Assembly: GCF_030272615.1 (NCBI RefSeq)
Contig: NC_081413.1
Coordinates: 561,350,445 to 561,414,444 of the forward strand
DNA: 64,000 nucleotides
Direction: 5' to 3'
From: Cryptomeria japonica
Taxonomy: Eukaryota; Streptophyta; Pinopsida; Cupressales; Cupressaceae
The number at the start of each line of letters is the position of its first letter. Within the stretch, counting starts at the first letter, position 1. The notes below the pieces were generated by a model. That model saw nothing but the letters and a program-made list of their open reading frames with translations. It was not told where the DNA came from and did no database searches. Shown in pieces: positions 33,116 to 45,320 of the stretch. The position numbers and the translations under genes are program-made.

Positions 33116-35423
33116 GATGGATTGATATGTTGTGAAACTTGAGTTATATTTGTTCAAAGTTTTCAAGTTGTTGAGATGATTTTGAGTTTGATATTCATGT
33201 ATTGATGAGAGAACTGATATTGGACTTGCTTTGTGTTTTGACAGGAGTGTCTTGGAGTATTGTAGTCACGTGAGCGATTTTTGAGATTGTGGTCCTTGAT
33301 ACCACCATTGACACAAGGATATTGAGATATTATTGATAGATGTGGTTTGACCTCTTTGCTAGACATGCCTTGGTTTATTGTAAACTAGGGCTTACTGACA
33401 GTATTTGCAAAGAGGTGGCATAGTGATACAAACACCTTTCATTTGGCTACAGGGGAGATGACAGCGACCCCAGAGGATTGCTATCATATTTTGTGGATTC
33501 CTGTAGTAGGGGAATTACTACCCTATGAGAAGACAAAGGAGGGTGGGACTGAGGCTCTGTGGTGGATATTTCAGGATGACACTATTTGTGGGTATGAGAT
33601 CCCGTGGGTGGAGTTTTTGGATTTGGATTATGGGCCTCTGCCTTCTATTCTAGCAGGTTTTATAGTCAGATTCTTATGTCCCGACCAGAGGTCGAAGGGA
33701 CTATCAGTGGGATGGGGATTGGTGTTGGAGGACATGGTGACGCAGGATCAGTGGTTTGCATGGGGGTCAGCGATGTTGGCTCATTTATATAGGGATTTTC
33801 ATGATGTAGTGTACTTGGGATATAGCAGTTTATCAGTTGGAGTGACACTGCTGCAGCTATGGGCATGGGAGCATATCCCCATGGCAGATAGAGACAGGCC
33901 TATTGGAGGTGCATATGCGTATGGATACAAGGGGATAGCTGTCTAGCATAAGCTAGGAAAACTAGAGAATTGGAGGAGAGTACTGGATGACAGTGATATA
34001 GTTGTCTGGTGACCGTATATAGGGTGTGAGGTATGGGCTGAGGATGGGATGGAGATGCCTCATGTTTTCAGTTCTAGGTATCTGATAGGGTAGACACCCT
34101 TTATTATAGAGAGGTTTTTGCATGGCCGGGTGCTACGGTAGTATGGTCGTCAGTAGGGGATACCACAGGGAGCATTTTTTATGCTTGACGAAGACAGGAC
34201 ATCCTAGATTGGGGGCCTACTATTGACAACACGGTAGCAGTGGAGGAGTTCTTTCACTTAGCTAGGTAGATTTGGGATTATGCCCCAGAGATCATGGATG
34301 TAGGGTTGACTCGCGAGTTTGCAGTACTCTTCACAGCACATGCAGTGGCTAGGATATCAGATCTAGCTGAGATGATTCCATCTTTTGATGATGACAAGTA
34401 GATAGATGAGGGAGATGATGATGGAGGAGGAGGGGATGGCAGAGATGGTGGAGGAGGTGGCCAAGGTTGGTGAGGAGTGAGAGGGAGATTGGAGGTGGGG
34501 AGGAGAGGAGATAGGGGTGGAGATAGGGGGATATGGGAAGAGAGAGCTGTGCAGCAAGTGGCAGTAGATAGAGGGAGAGGAGGGTTGGCGATTAGAGCTA
34601 GAGGAGAGGAGCATGTTGGGGAGGTGATAGCAGCAGTGGGAGGTTATGAGATTGTGTGATGACCGGCCCAGAGGAGGAGGTCAGATGTGTTACCTCCACC
34701 AGCACCGAGGACAGGTAGGGGGATAGGGGGTACCCCTTTACAGGTACCCTTGCAGATGTGGATTCCTACACATATGGAGGATGCACAAATCATATCACTG
34801 TAGTTGTCAATGTAGCATTTGCAGGCAGAGATGTTGGCGTAGCAGCGTCAGATTACACAGCTGACCACAGAGTAGGATACTGCTTTGGAGTGGTTGGGTT
34901 GAGTTGAGGCTGGAGTAGAGGCGGTAGAGAGAGCAGCTACAGGTGGTCCGATGAGAGACATGTTGAGGGAGTTAGCCTTGAGGGCCAAGGAGGCAAAGTA
35001 TTACAAGAGACATTGCGAGGATGTGGTGCCCAGGGAGCGCCAGGTGTAGAGTTTCACTTAGTCAAGATCTAGTCGATCCCAAGAGACTGGGTCAAGGACA
35101 GAGAGTAGAGGCATGACAGGGCCTCATAGATGGGATCCACCTAGAGATCCAGGTGTTGGGACATCGGTAGCAAGACCATTGCCTTCAGGAGATAGTCATA
35201 CCTGAGAGACGTTATCTCCTTTGTATTTTGATCATTGTATTGTATTTGGCACAAACATGACATATTTGTATGTTGATCTTTTTTGATATATATATATATG
35301 ACACCATTTTCTTTGATCCTCATGTGACATGTTATGGATTATGTTTTCTATATGCTTTTGATTATTCTATGATGATGCAAATGCTTAGATAAATGTATCT
35401 GATGTGATATTTGTAGGATGTTG

Positions 35424-35635
35424 TGAGATGTATTTTTGAAATGAGATGTATGATAATGATATGCTGTGAGATGTATCTTGAAAATGAGATGTATGATAAT
35501 GATATGCTATGAGATATATCTTGAAAATGAGATGTATGATATGATATGCTATGAGATATATCTTGAAAATGAGATGTATGATAATGATATGCTGTGAGAT
35601 ATATCTTGAAAATGAGATGTATGATATGATATGTG
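35424..35635 (+). repeat. Tandem repeat of about 43 bp after the antisense gene
   Basis: About five copies of a unit with TGTGAGATGTATCTTGAAAA, TGAGATGTATGAT and ATGATATGC. Copies differ by one to three bases, so the expansion is recent relative to the element's decay. The His/Ile-rich open frames on the minus strand here are shadows of the repeat. Confidence 0.88.
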
Positions 35636-35639
35636 GTGC

Positions 35640-36699
35640 AACTAAATGCAAGATTTATATGATAATGATGTGTAGCTAATTGTAAGATGATATCCAACTA
35701 ATTGTAAAATGATATGCAATGAATTGTTTTTTAGCATCCTCATTCTGCATTGGTCATCCCTGTGTAGCCACATGTTGTTTGTTTTCTTTGTATGTATCAT
35801 CATTGAGCATTTATTTGGTTGGAATATGTTGAAAATTTATACAAGCATAATAGTATATTTGAACCATAATGACTTGAGAAAATTTTTCGTGATGTCTGAT
35901 TTTGCAAGATAGCACAAGCATCAAGGTATAATTGAACCAGGATGGCCTGAGTGTGGATTGCATATAAACAGACAAGATTAAACCATTTGTATGCGTAAAG
36001 TGGATTCATGTCTTTAGTGATATGCTTTGAATCACGTCTCGAGACAAGTATTTACACAATACAAATGATTGCCTCATAGATAGAAAACTAAGAAAATATT
36101 GGAGTCCCCTGATGTTCTCTAGCTTTTAAGCATGGTGGAGAAAAATGTAGAGGATCCAATAATTTTAAAAATTTTAAGTGCAAAAAATAGTCAAAACTTT
36201 ATGCAAGATGCAACTTTTGATACTTCAGAAAATCATCCATCAACCCTTGTGAATTTTGTTGAGCGATTAATGTTTTGTTGTGCGATTTGTGTGAGTGTTG
36301 TATGTTGCACATGATGTTCTCAGTTTGCTTCTATTTTTTTACGGTTTGAACATGCTTGTAGGTTTTGACAAGTATTGCCCCTAGCTAATTGTACCTCTTG
36401 ATGTGGATATGTACAGTGATTACCAAGCCATGGTGAGATGTGGAGGAGGAATATGTGGATAAACCAGGATAGTAACTATGCTAAGTATGTCCTAAATGGA
36501 TTTTTGGGATAAAAATGTCGGGTGGTGGCCAATAGTGCTTTATTGTGGATATAATGATATGGATATAGATAGAGGAGGCATCCTCTCACAAAAGTGCCTG
36601 TTACTAGGTTTTCAATAGTTGCTTTTATTGTACCTTTGTATTTGCTTTTTCTTGATTTTTTTATTTTTTTTATTTTTTTTGTGCATTAGGTTCTTCAAG
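35640..36699. other. Tat-C spacer between antisense gene and integrase
   Basis: AT-rich noncoding sequence with no domain in any frame. A passage near 36425-36470 resembles 26085-26130 in Tat-B. Confidence 0.5.
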
Positions 36700-37850
36700 T
36701 GTAGTATTTCTTCCAATGGATGTTGTTAGTTGGTTCATTGAGAACATCTCCTTCTAAAGTTGTTAGCTGATAAGTGCCTGATCCATAGGCTAATATGATG
36801 ACATAAGGACCTAACCAGTTGGGCTCAAATTTACCTTTCTTTTCCCGATCTTGCTGATTTTTTAGGATTTTCCTTGAGTACTAGGTCACCAACTTTAAAA
36901 ATTTGAGGAATGACCTTGTGGTTGTAACTTCTGCACATGCATTGCTAATATGCTTTGAGATGAGTGTAGGCACATTGGCATCTTCCATCTAGTAGTTCAA
37001 GTTCTTGCAGTTGGTTAACTTGATACTCTTCATCCAGAATTAAGACTTTTAGAGAGACTCTGAGAGATAAAATTTCTACTTCTAAGGGTAAAATAGCTTC
37101 TGATCCATATACCAATGAATATGGTGTAGCTCCTGTAGGTGTTTAGATGCTTGTTCTGTATGCCCAAAGTGCTAGATTAAGCTATACATGCCAATTTTTG
37201 CCTGCATCATTCACTATTTTCTTTAGGATTTTCAATATTGTCTTGTTGGATGCTTCAGCTTGACCATTCCCCTATGGGTAGTAAGGTGTAGAAAAATGAT
37301 GTTGGATTTTGAATTGTTCACATAGTTCTTGTACATCTTGGTTCTTGAAAGGTCATCCATTATCTATGATGATGGAACTTGGAATACCATATCTATAGAT
37401 CAGATAATTAAGGATAAAAGAGGCAATTTGTTTCCCAGTTACTGTGGTCATAGGAACTGCTTCAATCCATTTGGTAAAGTATTTTGTTGCGGTTATAATG
37501 AACTTGTGTCCATTTGAAGATGAAGGATGAATTTTTCCAACCAAGTCTAGTCCCCACTAGAAAAAGGGCCAGGATGTCATGAATGGTTGTAGTTCTTGTG
37601 CTAGTGCATGCATCAGGTTGCCATGGATCTGACATTTAGGACATTTCTTTGCAAAACGATAAGTCTTTTTCCATTGTCGACCAATAATATCCCATTCTCA
37701 GAAGCTTTTTAGCAAGAGTAGTACCACTTGAATGTGTGCCATAGATACCTTCATGAAGCTCATGTAAAGCAGAGTCAGATTCATTACGATGAAGGCAATG
37801 AATAAGAGTACCATCTAGACCTCGACGGTACAAAGTATCAGTAGTGAGGG
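36700..37850 (-). pseudogene. Tat-C integrase
   Basis: Right to left: the zinc-binding segment HELHEGIYGTHSSGTTLAKK with CKEMS (37636-37833), the core with GLDLVGKIHPSS (first catalytic Asp), IIIDNG (second Asp; 37353-37544) and STPYYP-stop-GNGQAEASNK (Glu, about 37270), WAYRTS and YSLVYGSEAILP (about 37100-37170), then GDLVLKENPK, GKFEPNW, GPYVI and GSGTYQLTTLEG at the C-terminus (36720-36910). All three catalytic residues can be read, but stops and frameshifts break the frame. Confidence 0.88.
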
Positions 37851-38570
37851 TATAACGGGAGACTTGGTGGATGAAGTTGCATTTTTAATTTTGGGATAAG
37901 TCAATGGGTAGGATGTTGTTCTTAAGATAGTCATATATTGGTCCATAAAGTGGAGAATCCGAACTAGTCAAAGCATAGATAACATGGGATTCAGAGTGGT
38001 CATAGGTTGGGGAGAATAGTTGCTCTACCAGAAACTCATAATGACTCTATTGCTCTAGAATTTGCAGTAATGAAGTGATAGTAGTCATTGCATCAACTGC
38101 TCTGTTGTTTAACCTTGGTATTTGTTCAAAGGTGATGTGTATAAAATATTGCTTGAAGTCATCCACCATTCACTTGTAGGGTAGCAGCTTGTCATCCTTT
38201 GTCTGATAGTCATTATTGACTTGATTGACGACTAGTTGTGAGTCTCTGTAGACCTTTAACTCTGTGATTTTCCATTCTATGGCCATTTTGATGCCTATAA
38301 CCAATGCCTCCTATTCAGCCACATTATTTGTACAAGGAAACATAAGTCTATATGATCTTGGTATAGTGTGTCCTTCAGGAGTGATGAACAAAATGCCAAC
38401 ACCCGAGCCATGTTGTGTGTAAGACCCATCAAAGTACAATGTCCATTGTGTGGTAGAAATAGCCAGTACGTCCCTATCTGGAAATTTGATTGCCATAGTT
38501 TGTTTTCTAGGTATTGGTGCTTGAGCCAGTTGATCTGCAATTACTTGGCCTTTGATAGCTCTACATTATG
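37851..38570 (-). pseudogene. Tat-C second (archaeal-type) RNase H
   Basis: STTQWTLYFDGSYTQHGSG has the first catalytic Asp, PCTNNVAE the Glu followed at once by a stop, and VYRDSQLV the next Asp with Gly replaced by Arg. Domain order and spacing match 27698-28183. A linker to integrase follows with several stops. Confidence 0.85.
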
Positions 38571-39800
38571 TGTAATGGATATCAAATTCACTAAGAATCA
38601 TGACCCATTTAGCCAATCTGCCTGTAAGAGCTACCTTGCTGAGTAGATATTTGAGAGGATCAATATTTGCCACTAGCTTAATTGTGTGAGCTAGCATGTA
38701 ATGTCAGAACTTTTGAGAAGCGAGGACCACTGTTAGATAGGCCTTCTCAATAAATGAATAGTTTAATTCATATCCATTTAATGTCTTGCTGATATAGTAT
38801 ATAGCTCGTTCCTTGCCTTGGTGATCTTCTTGTGCTAATAATGCCCCCAGTGAGATATTTGTTGTTGAAATGTAGAGAATGCGTGGTTTCCCAGCTATTG
38901 GTGGTACTAGAACTGGTGGACTCATTAGATACTACTTGATTTGATAGAAATATTTTGTAAATTTAGCTTCCCATTTGAATGGTACATTTTTATGTAGCAA
39001 ATGATTGAATGGTAGACTTTTATTTGCTAGTTGAGTGATAAATCACCTGATTGATTGGAGTCATCCTTGTAGAGATCTGAGCTGACTGATGTTCTTTGGT
39101 GGTGGAATTTCCATAATGGCTTGTACCTTTGCTAGATCCACTTCAATACCTTTAGCTGAAACTATGTATCCTAGTAACTTTCCTAATGTAACCCCAAAGA
39201 CACACTTCTTAGGGTTGAGTCTGACTTGGAATTTTTCTAATCTGTCAAATATCTTTGCTAAGATGCTGAGATGTTCTGCTCTGGTGAAGGATTTAGCTAG
39301 TAAATCATCCACATAGTCTTCCATGAAGGTATGCATCATGTCATGAAAGATTGTTGTCATTGCTCGTTGATAAGTGGCGCTTGCATTTTTCAAGCCGAAA
39401 GGTATAACATTCCAACAGTACATTCCCCATGGATAGGTAAATGTTGTTCTCTCTTGGTCTTCTGGGACTATCTTGATTTGATTATAGCCAAAAAAATCAT
39501 CCACTAGTGATAGCATTGCATGGCCTGCTATGAGGTCTACAATTATGTCGATACTGGGTAGAGGAAAGTCATCCTTTGGACAAGATTGATTGACATCTTG
39601 AAAATCCATGCATATTCTGATACTGCCATCGAGCTTTGATACTGGTATAATGTTGGAGATCCATTCAGCATAGTCGATGGGTCAAATAAATCCAACATCT
39701 AATAGTTTCTTTAGTTCAGTTTTGACCATGAGTGCTACTTGTGGACTCATCTTTCTTAGTTTTTGCTTGACTAGTTTAGCTCCTTGAGTAATGGATAAAT
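38571..39800 (-). pseudogene. Tat-C reverse transcriptase with RNase H remnant
   Basis: The best segment (39061-39609, 182 residues) has CPKDDFPLPSIDIIVDL, LSLVDDFFGYNQIKI (first catalytic Asp), WNVIPFGLKNASATYQRAMT, EDYVDDLLAKS (intact YVDD), LNPKKCVFGVTLGKLLGYIV and PPPKNISQLRSLQG. The RNase H remnant at 38704-38925 reads LYISTTNISLGALLAQEDHQ and LNYSFIEKAYLTVVLAS, lacking the first catalytic Asp as in Tat-B. The RT is close to intact over its core. Confidence 0.9.
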
Positions 39801-41600
39801 GATGCATGATCAACTGTGGATCAATTCCAGGAATATCAGCATATGACCAAGCAAAGTTGATTTGGTTTTCTTTAAAAAATTTGACAAATTATGCTCCTTC
39901 CTTCATTAGAGATTCTGCCAGGTGTATGTTTTTGGCTGCTTCTGTAGTACCAATGTTGATAGATTGAATTGGCTCAATCAATATGGATGATCTCTCTTGG
40001 TAATGTTCTGAAAGAGTGTCAAGTTTTTCACCCTTAGATGCATCCTTTATTTTTACTTTTTGGTGATCTATTGCTGCCATTGACTGGTTTTCAGCTATAG
40101 ATCCTTTATCTTATTCATTTTTGCAACTGAGAGACTTGGCACTCCCTGGATTGTAGATGTCATTACATTGTTTACTGGTAAAGTTTATTTCCAGGTTAAT
40201 GGTGCACAAGTAATGAATGATGGATTCATCATTTGGGAAAATTGGTATATCATGAATTTCAGGTTCATCCCAGTCTATGAGGTTAGGAAAGACGAGTGGT
40301 AAGGAGTTGTTATGTGGATCAAGTTCGACTACTGTAAGTGTTAGGATGGAGGTTTCATCTGATTAGACTGGGTTTTAAAGAGTTCAATAATTTTGTCAAG
40401 GTCTTCGATGGTATCATTTTTTGTGTAGACTTGTTTATAATGATGCTGCTCATTTTCCTTGGCATCATAGATATTTTGTGGGCCAAATTCAAGTGTTCTA
40501 TATTCTGTGTTGTGTGCTTCTTGAGAAATGGGTGCATGGCTACTATTTTCAGCAACATCGTCAGTAGTACTAGAGCAGCTGCCCCATTCATATTCATTGG
40601 AATCAGTCTCAAAAGGTATCATCCTAGATTCTATTAATGTTGTAAACTGGTATGTTGTATGGTGAGAATAGGTTTTTAATGATGGATACAAGTCTGGTAG
40701 TTTTCTCTGATTTTGTGTCAGATCCTACTTCTACCTTTTGTATTGGTTCATATACTGTCCCTCCTTGGGGAGGAGTGATGTTATCAGGAGATGATTCTTC
40801 TTTGTTGGATATTGGTTCTTGAATATGATCTACTTTTGTAGATGTTGTCTTCTTGTGAATGATGGGCTTCCCTTGATGTTGCTTCCTTTCTTGATGTTCA
40901 CGTTCCTTACAGATTGTCTCTGCTGACTCAAATAGTGCTTCCTACCAGGAGTCTTCTTTGTACTTCTGCTTTGCTTTCCACTAAGGTTTTTGATATTTGT
41001 GTGGTATCCTTCTTGGTAGTAGAGTGAGTTCAAAGCCCAATCCCTTTTTGTCTTTACTAAAGATCTAATGGTTCTGTGATGCCTTCTTGACGTTGGCGAA
41101 TAGGTCCTTTGCCATTATATCCCATTCGCTGCATGATTAAGTAACCTTTCCCATACAAATTTGTTGGTATAGCTACTTCCACAGTAGCCACTTTGTCTTC
41201 TTCTTCATCTTTGTATAACTAGCTAAGGATGTCCTTTTCCTCTAATTCATGTGCTAGAGTGCCAACTTGAATGAATGTTCCATCAAACTGTGTGATGGGC
41301 CGAGTTACTTGATGTGTTGATGTTGTAGGTAATCCATGAGATTTAGGTGATGTTGGTAAGTTAGCCAAACACATGGGTTCCAAATAGTATTCCCCCATGC
41401 CTTGCTCTTTGATTGTTAGTTTTTGCTTGAAATTTCTAGACTTTTCCTATTGAAGATCTGGTGTTAAGGAATTTTGCTTTTCTCTATTATGTGGGACTAG
41501 GCTATCTTGGGTTTCCCCCATTGCATTGCAATATTGAAATAGATTGTGATCAGCTGATATGGAAACCTCCTAGCCATTATAGGGAAATTTTACACACTGG
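39801..41600 (-). pseudogene. Tat-C protease-RT linker
   Basis: This long, weakly conserved polyprotein linker contains KVKIKDASKGEKLDTLSEHY (39889-40080), acidic stretches (40341-40691) and basic stretches (40830-41033). No known domain. Tat-B's corresponding linker is at 29491-30247 and 48582-49650. Confidence 0.6.
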
Positions 41601-41910
41601 TGATACATAGAAGGCATTGCTTGCATTTCATGTATCCAGGGTCGACCTAATAAGATATTGTATGTGAGGTCTATGTCTAGGACCTAGCACATAGTATCTT
41701 TCTATATCGGTCCTACCTGAATAGGTAACATTATGGTTCCTTTAGATGACATTTCTTCATCATTATATACTTTTATGGTGATCTTCTTGTATGGATCAAT
41801 AGACTCTTCAAAAAATCCTAATGCACGGATAAGTTTTAAGGTACAAATATTAAGTCCAGCTCCTCCAACTATTAATACTCATTTTAATCGATGTTTATGG
41901 ACTATGACTT
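41601..41910 (-). pseudogene. Tat-C aspartic protease
   Basis: Read on the minus strand from about 41900 it gives LIVGGAGLNICTLKL, where the family reads a catalytic Asp before GG or SG; here it is Val. Further on come [45 protein letters not shown], the flap and ILLGRPW landmarks of gypsy proteases. Loss of the catalytic Asp means an inactive protease even apart from other stops. Confidence 0.8.
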
Positions 41911-44464
41911 CAATATGGAGAGGAGTATTATGTGGATGGCTCAATGAGATATTATCATGATTAGAAAAAGTGAGGTTATGAGGTCCTATCATATGAGCCA
42001 CCATGGTTTGGAATTTGTTAGCATCCAGATCTTTAGGTACATTTGTTTCTAGCAGTGCTTGTTCTAATATGTCTTTGTGCTTTGGCAAAAGTTTTAGCAA
42101 CACCAGAATAGATATTTGAGTGGGAGTTTTGCACAGTTGGCTAACTAGATCATATTGAACTTTGGGTATTGTGTTCATCATTGATATATGTCCCTTCAAA
42201 ACATATTTTTGAGCTCTGGTTGTTACGTTGACAGATTTATGTTCGTGTTGATCTTGGATGGTGATGACATTTACTTGATTGTCTACAACTAATATGTGAT
42301 TGATAATGTTATTGTAGATGTGATTGATACGAGCCCTGCATGTATCATTTGAGGTTGAAGCTCCATCCTTGTTGTAGTTTGGAAGAGGATTCTTAAAAGC
42401 TCCATGGTCATCGTTTGTCTTGAGACCATCAACTATTAGATCACCTCTATCAATCATGTCATAGACAATGTTTTTCAGTCTCATGCAATGATTTGTTTCA
42501 TGACCTTTGTTGTGATCAAAATCACAAAAGTGTGAGTCATTCCACCAAGGTGGTTTGATTTATGGTTCATAGTTGCTAATTGCTGGTAATGAGATAATTT
42601 TGTTTGCCAGGAGTTCTCTAAATGTTGACTCTAGTGATTGTCCCAATGGTGTGTAGACATGTTTTTAAAAATGGTTGGTGTTACCTCGTGAATTGTTATT
42701 AGGCCCTCGATTTGTGTTATTGTTTTGAGCATTGTTGGTGGTGGGTTTACTTTGATTGGTATTTGGCATGTAAGTGTTAATGTTTGGATTAGCACTTTTG
42801 GGATTCTTTGTAGCTTGAGGATTTCTTGATAATGCAAGCACGGGCTGCTTAGATTTTGGATCATGTGATTCATTGACTCCTTTGTTTCCATTATTTTTGT
42901 TTTTGGTCCAAAATCTAGATTTGTCCAAATTATTGGTGTTTTGATTATTGTATTTTGATGAACTTGTTCCTTCTTTGAAGAATTTTAGTGTTCCTTTCTT
43001 GACACATGCTTCTTCTGCTTGAATGCCATTTTCAATCAATTTAGTGAAAGATGGTATGAATTGGAGTTTGAGCCTATAACTCATCTCACCATTCAAGTTG
43101 TCAATGAAAATTTCCATTTTCTCCTTTTCAGGGATATCATGGGGATATCTTAAAACCATACATCGCCAACATTGAAGGAATACCATGAATGCTTCATTGT
43201 TTTTCTATTTGGTGTTACAGACATCTAGCATGGTGATAGCATGTTGAATGTTATAGGAATATTGAGTTATGAACTTGTTGATGAGTTCATCAAATGATCT
43301 GACAGGAGGTGTGATTTTGGATAACCATTCCATTGTTTGTCCCCCCAAGCTTCTTGGGAATAACCTCATCAAATAGTTGTCATCATGAGAAAATTCAATA
43401 CTCATTGTGCAAAATTCTCAAACATGATCATGGGGATCGCTTTTCCCATCGTACTTGTCAAATTTGGGAATGTCTGAGTTTGGAGGAAAAGGAACCATGC
43501 TCAATCATCTATTAAAGGGATAAGGACAAATTTTGTTTAATGAGTACCGTACTATTGTCCCTTGTTTCATGTCTTGCATTTGTCTTTTTAACATTTGCAT
43601 TTGTTGAGTAAGAGCAATCAAAGGTGCATTATTTTGTTGAGGAAAGAGTTCTTGCCTTGCATTAATCCTAGGTTGAAATGGTGTATGGAACGGTATGTTT
43701 TGCTTGAGGATGCTTTTCTCTGGGATGTTTTGTTCTAGAATATCTTGCTTAGGGTCACGTGCTTCTTCTTCTCTTTGTCGTTCTTGATATTCATACTCTC
43801 GAGAGCCAATTCTAAAAATGCCTGTGTCTAAGTCTTCCGGAAGTTTAACTCCTTTGCTTGTGAGCATGAGCAAATATTTTTCTTTGTCATTTTCCATGAG
43901 TCTTTCCACAAGTTTTTGAAATGAAGTGCTTTCTTGACATTCTTGAAGAAGTTCTTTAGAAATCTCAGTGTCCTCTAGATGCAGACCTTCAAAGGGATTA
44001 GATAGCCTTCGATTCATGCTTGATTCTAGTGGTGCTTCACTTCGTTTGTTTTGTTGAGAGTGAGTAATAGTAGGCATCTAGTAGAAACTTTCTGTGACAA
44101 AGGGGATAAAATCCTCTTCGATATGTTGCTTAGGGGTTGGTGGTTCAAATCAAGGTATGTTGTAAGTGATGCACTCATTAGGAAATAATGTTGGATTGAT
44201 CTTTCCTCCACGATTGATTTTTTTATTGAACGCGGATTTTTGACAGGATGCTCTAGTGTTCAAAGGTTCCCTATCAAATTCATTTGATTTGTTCTGAATG
44301 TAGAGTTGTACGTGATGAAGGAATGTTCGATAAGATTTGAAGAGTTGATGATTGATGTATAATTTTTTTTTTCTTTTGGCAAATTTTGAAGAACTTCGTT
44401 GTTGTTTCTTCAACTTAGTGCTATGATAAATATTCTTTCTTCTTAGAATATGAGGATTAGTCAT
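41911..44464 (-). pseudogene. Tat-C Gag and Gag-protease connector
   Basis: The N-terminal part has LYIQNKSNEFDREPLNTRAS (44150-44464), paralleled in Tat-B. A coiled or charged region follows at 43505-44077. The retrotransposon Gag core has LMRLFPRSLGGQTMEWLSKI and FDELINKFITQYSYNIQHAI (43205-43405), continued in 42665-43186 with YPHDIPEKEKMEIFIDNLN, then an Asn-rich tail. A zinc-knuckle-like CDFDHNKGHETNHC is near 42500. The connector 41879-42484 contains DLVSQLCKTPTQISIL and HPHNTPLHIEV. A frameshift or stop lies near 43200. Start position is not certain. Confidence 0.85.
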
Positions 44465-44939
44465 GCATAAGTGATCAATGGTTTCCTTTTGAGTTGTTTT
44501 GGATTCAGTTTGTCTTGTTTTGGAAACTCAAGTTTTACTTTATCAAAGTGAAGGTTTAGATGCCCCCTCATGACAAAGTGCATCAAATGATATGGCATAG
44601 AGCTTTCCTGATATGGAAACTCAATTTGACAACTTGGAGTTTTTAAACAAGTGTGTTTTTGGGATAAAATCCATGAGGTAAAAAGGACCTATTTGCCACT
44701 TGTGATGATGTTTCATGATTTTGATAGGATAGATATATTTATCATGTGACTAGTTTTCAGATTCTGAACAACTTTTGTTTGATGAGAAACTTGCTTTTAG
44801 AAGTAGCTTTTGATACTCTATTTTTGGTATTCTGATTTGATGAAGTGCAGGTTGATGAAAGGAGGTTTCCAAAAATGTTTTCAAAATTTTCCAATTTGAC
44901 CTCTGTTTTGCCCTTTGTTTTTTTGGTTTTGACCACGTA

Positions 44940-45320
44940 CTAAAGCAGAGAGTCTATGCACTACAGAATGTTCTATACACGCTATAGAAAATACTCCACG
45001 CAGTATGCTACCCCTCGTTATGCGCTAACTGGTTTCTCTGGTTTGATTTTGTTTTCTCTAGTTTTCAAAGGTTTATGTGCTAATATCAGCCACTGACGAG
45101 CTACTTTTTATACCCCACGTGCTAAAAGTTGACTGTCGCGTGCTAAGCTGATGTTTCCATGCGCTAAACTATTTTTTAGAATGTGCCAACTGTATTTGTT
45201 GGTTTTAGGTGTTGGTAAAGCACTTCTATTTAAGACATTACATGCTAAAGGTAAGGTTTGGTGCACTAAAATATGATTTCTTTGTGCTAAGATGTTGCTT
45301 TTACATGCTACACTATCTTG
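44940..45320 (-). repeat. TAGCRCAT word array in the Tat-C leader, gag-proximal
   Basis: On the minus strand words such as TAGCGCAT, TAGCACAT, TAGCACGT and TAGTGCAT occur about twelve times, one strand only. This is the same word as in the antisense gene's intron. Confidence 0.8.

Larger units (their letters stand above)
32087..35205 (+). pseudogene. Antisense plant mobile domain (PMD) gene of Tat-C
   Basis: Exon 1 is 32087-32161 (25 codons, ending RRPTTYGPL, then GTAAGT). The intron is 32162-33244, ending TTTTGACAG. Exon 2 from 33245 is in phase 0. Exon 1 has the same length as in Tat-B and the C-terminal YGP is shared. Exon 2 gives RERFLRLW, GLLTVFAKRWHSDTNTFHLA, TGEMTATPED and WIPVVGELLPYE, then LSVGWGLVLEDMV and LWAWEHIP: the PMD family core. 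The 33443-33943 segment is open for 167 codons. Later parts carry stops and a frameshift near 34210, then EMIPSFDDD, a Gly/Arg-rich stretch and a helical tail (LRELALRAKEAKYYK). The family is firm. A function in silencing or silencing evasion is only suggested by known plant PMD proteins. Confidence 0.87.

Noticed and set aside
35362-35697. Ile/His/Tyr-rich minus-strand frames
   Set aside because: Produced by the 43-bp tandem repeat; they carry the period of the repeat and no domain.
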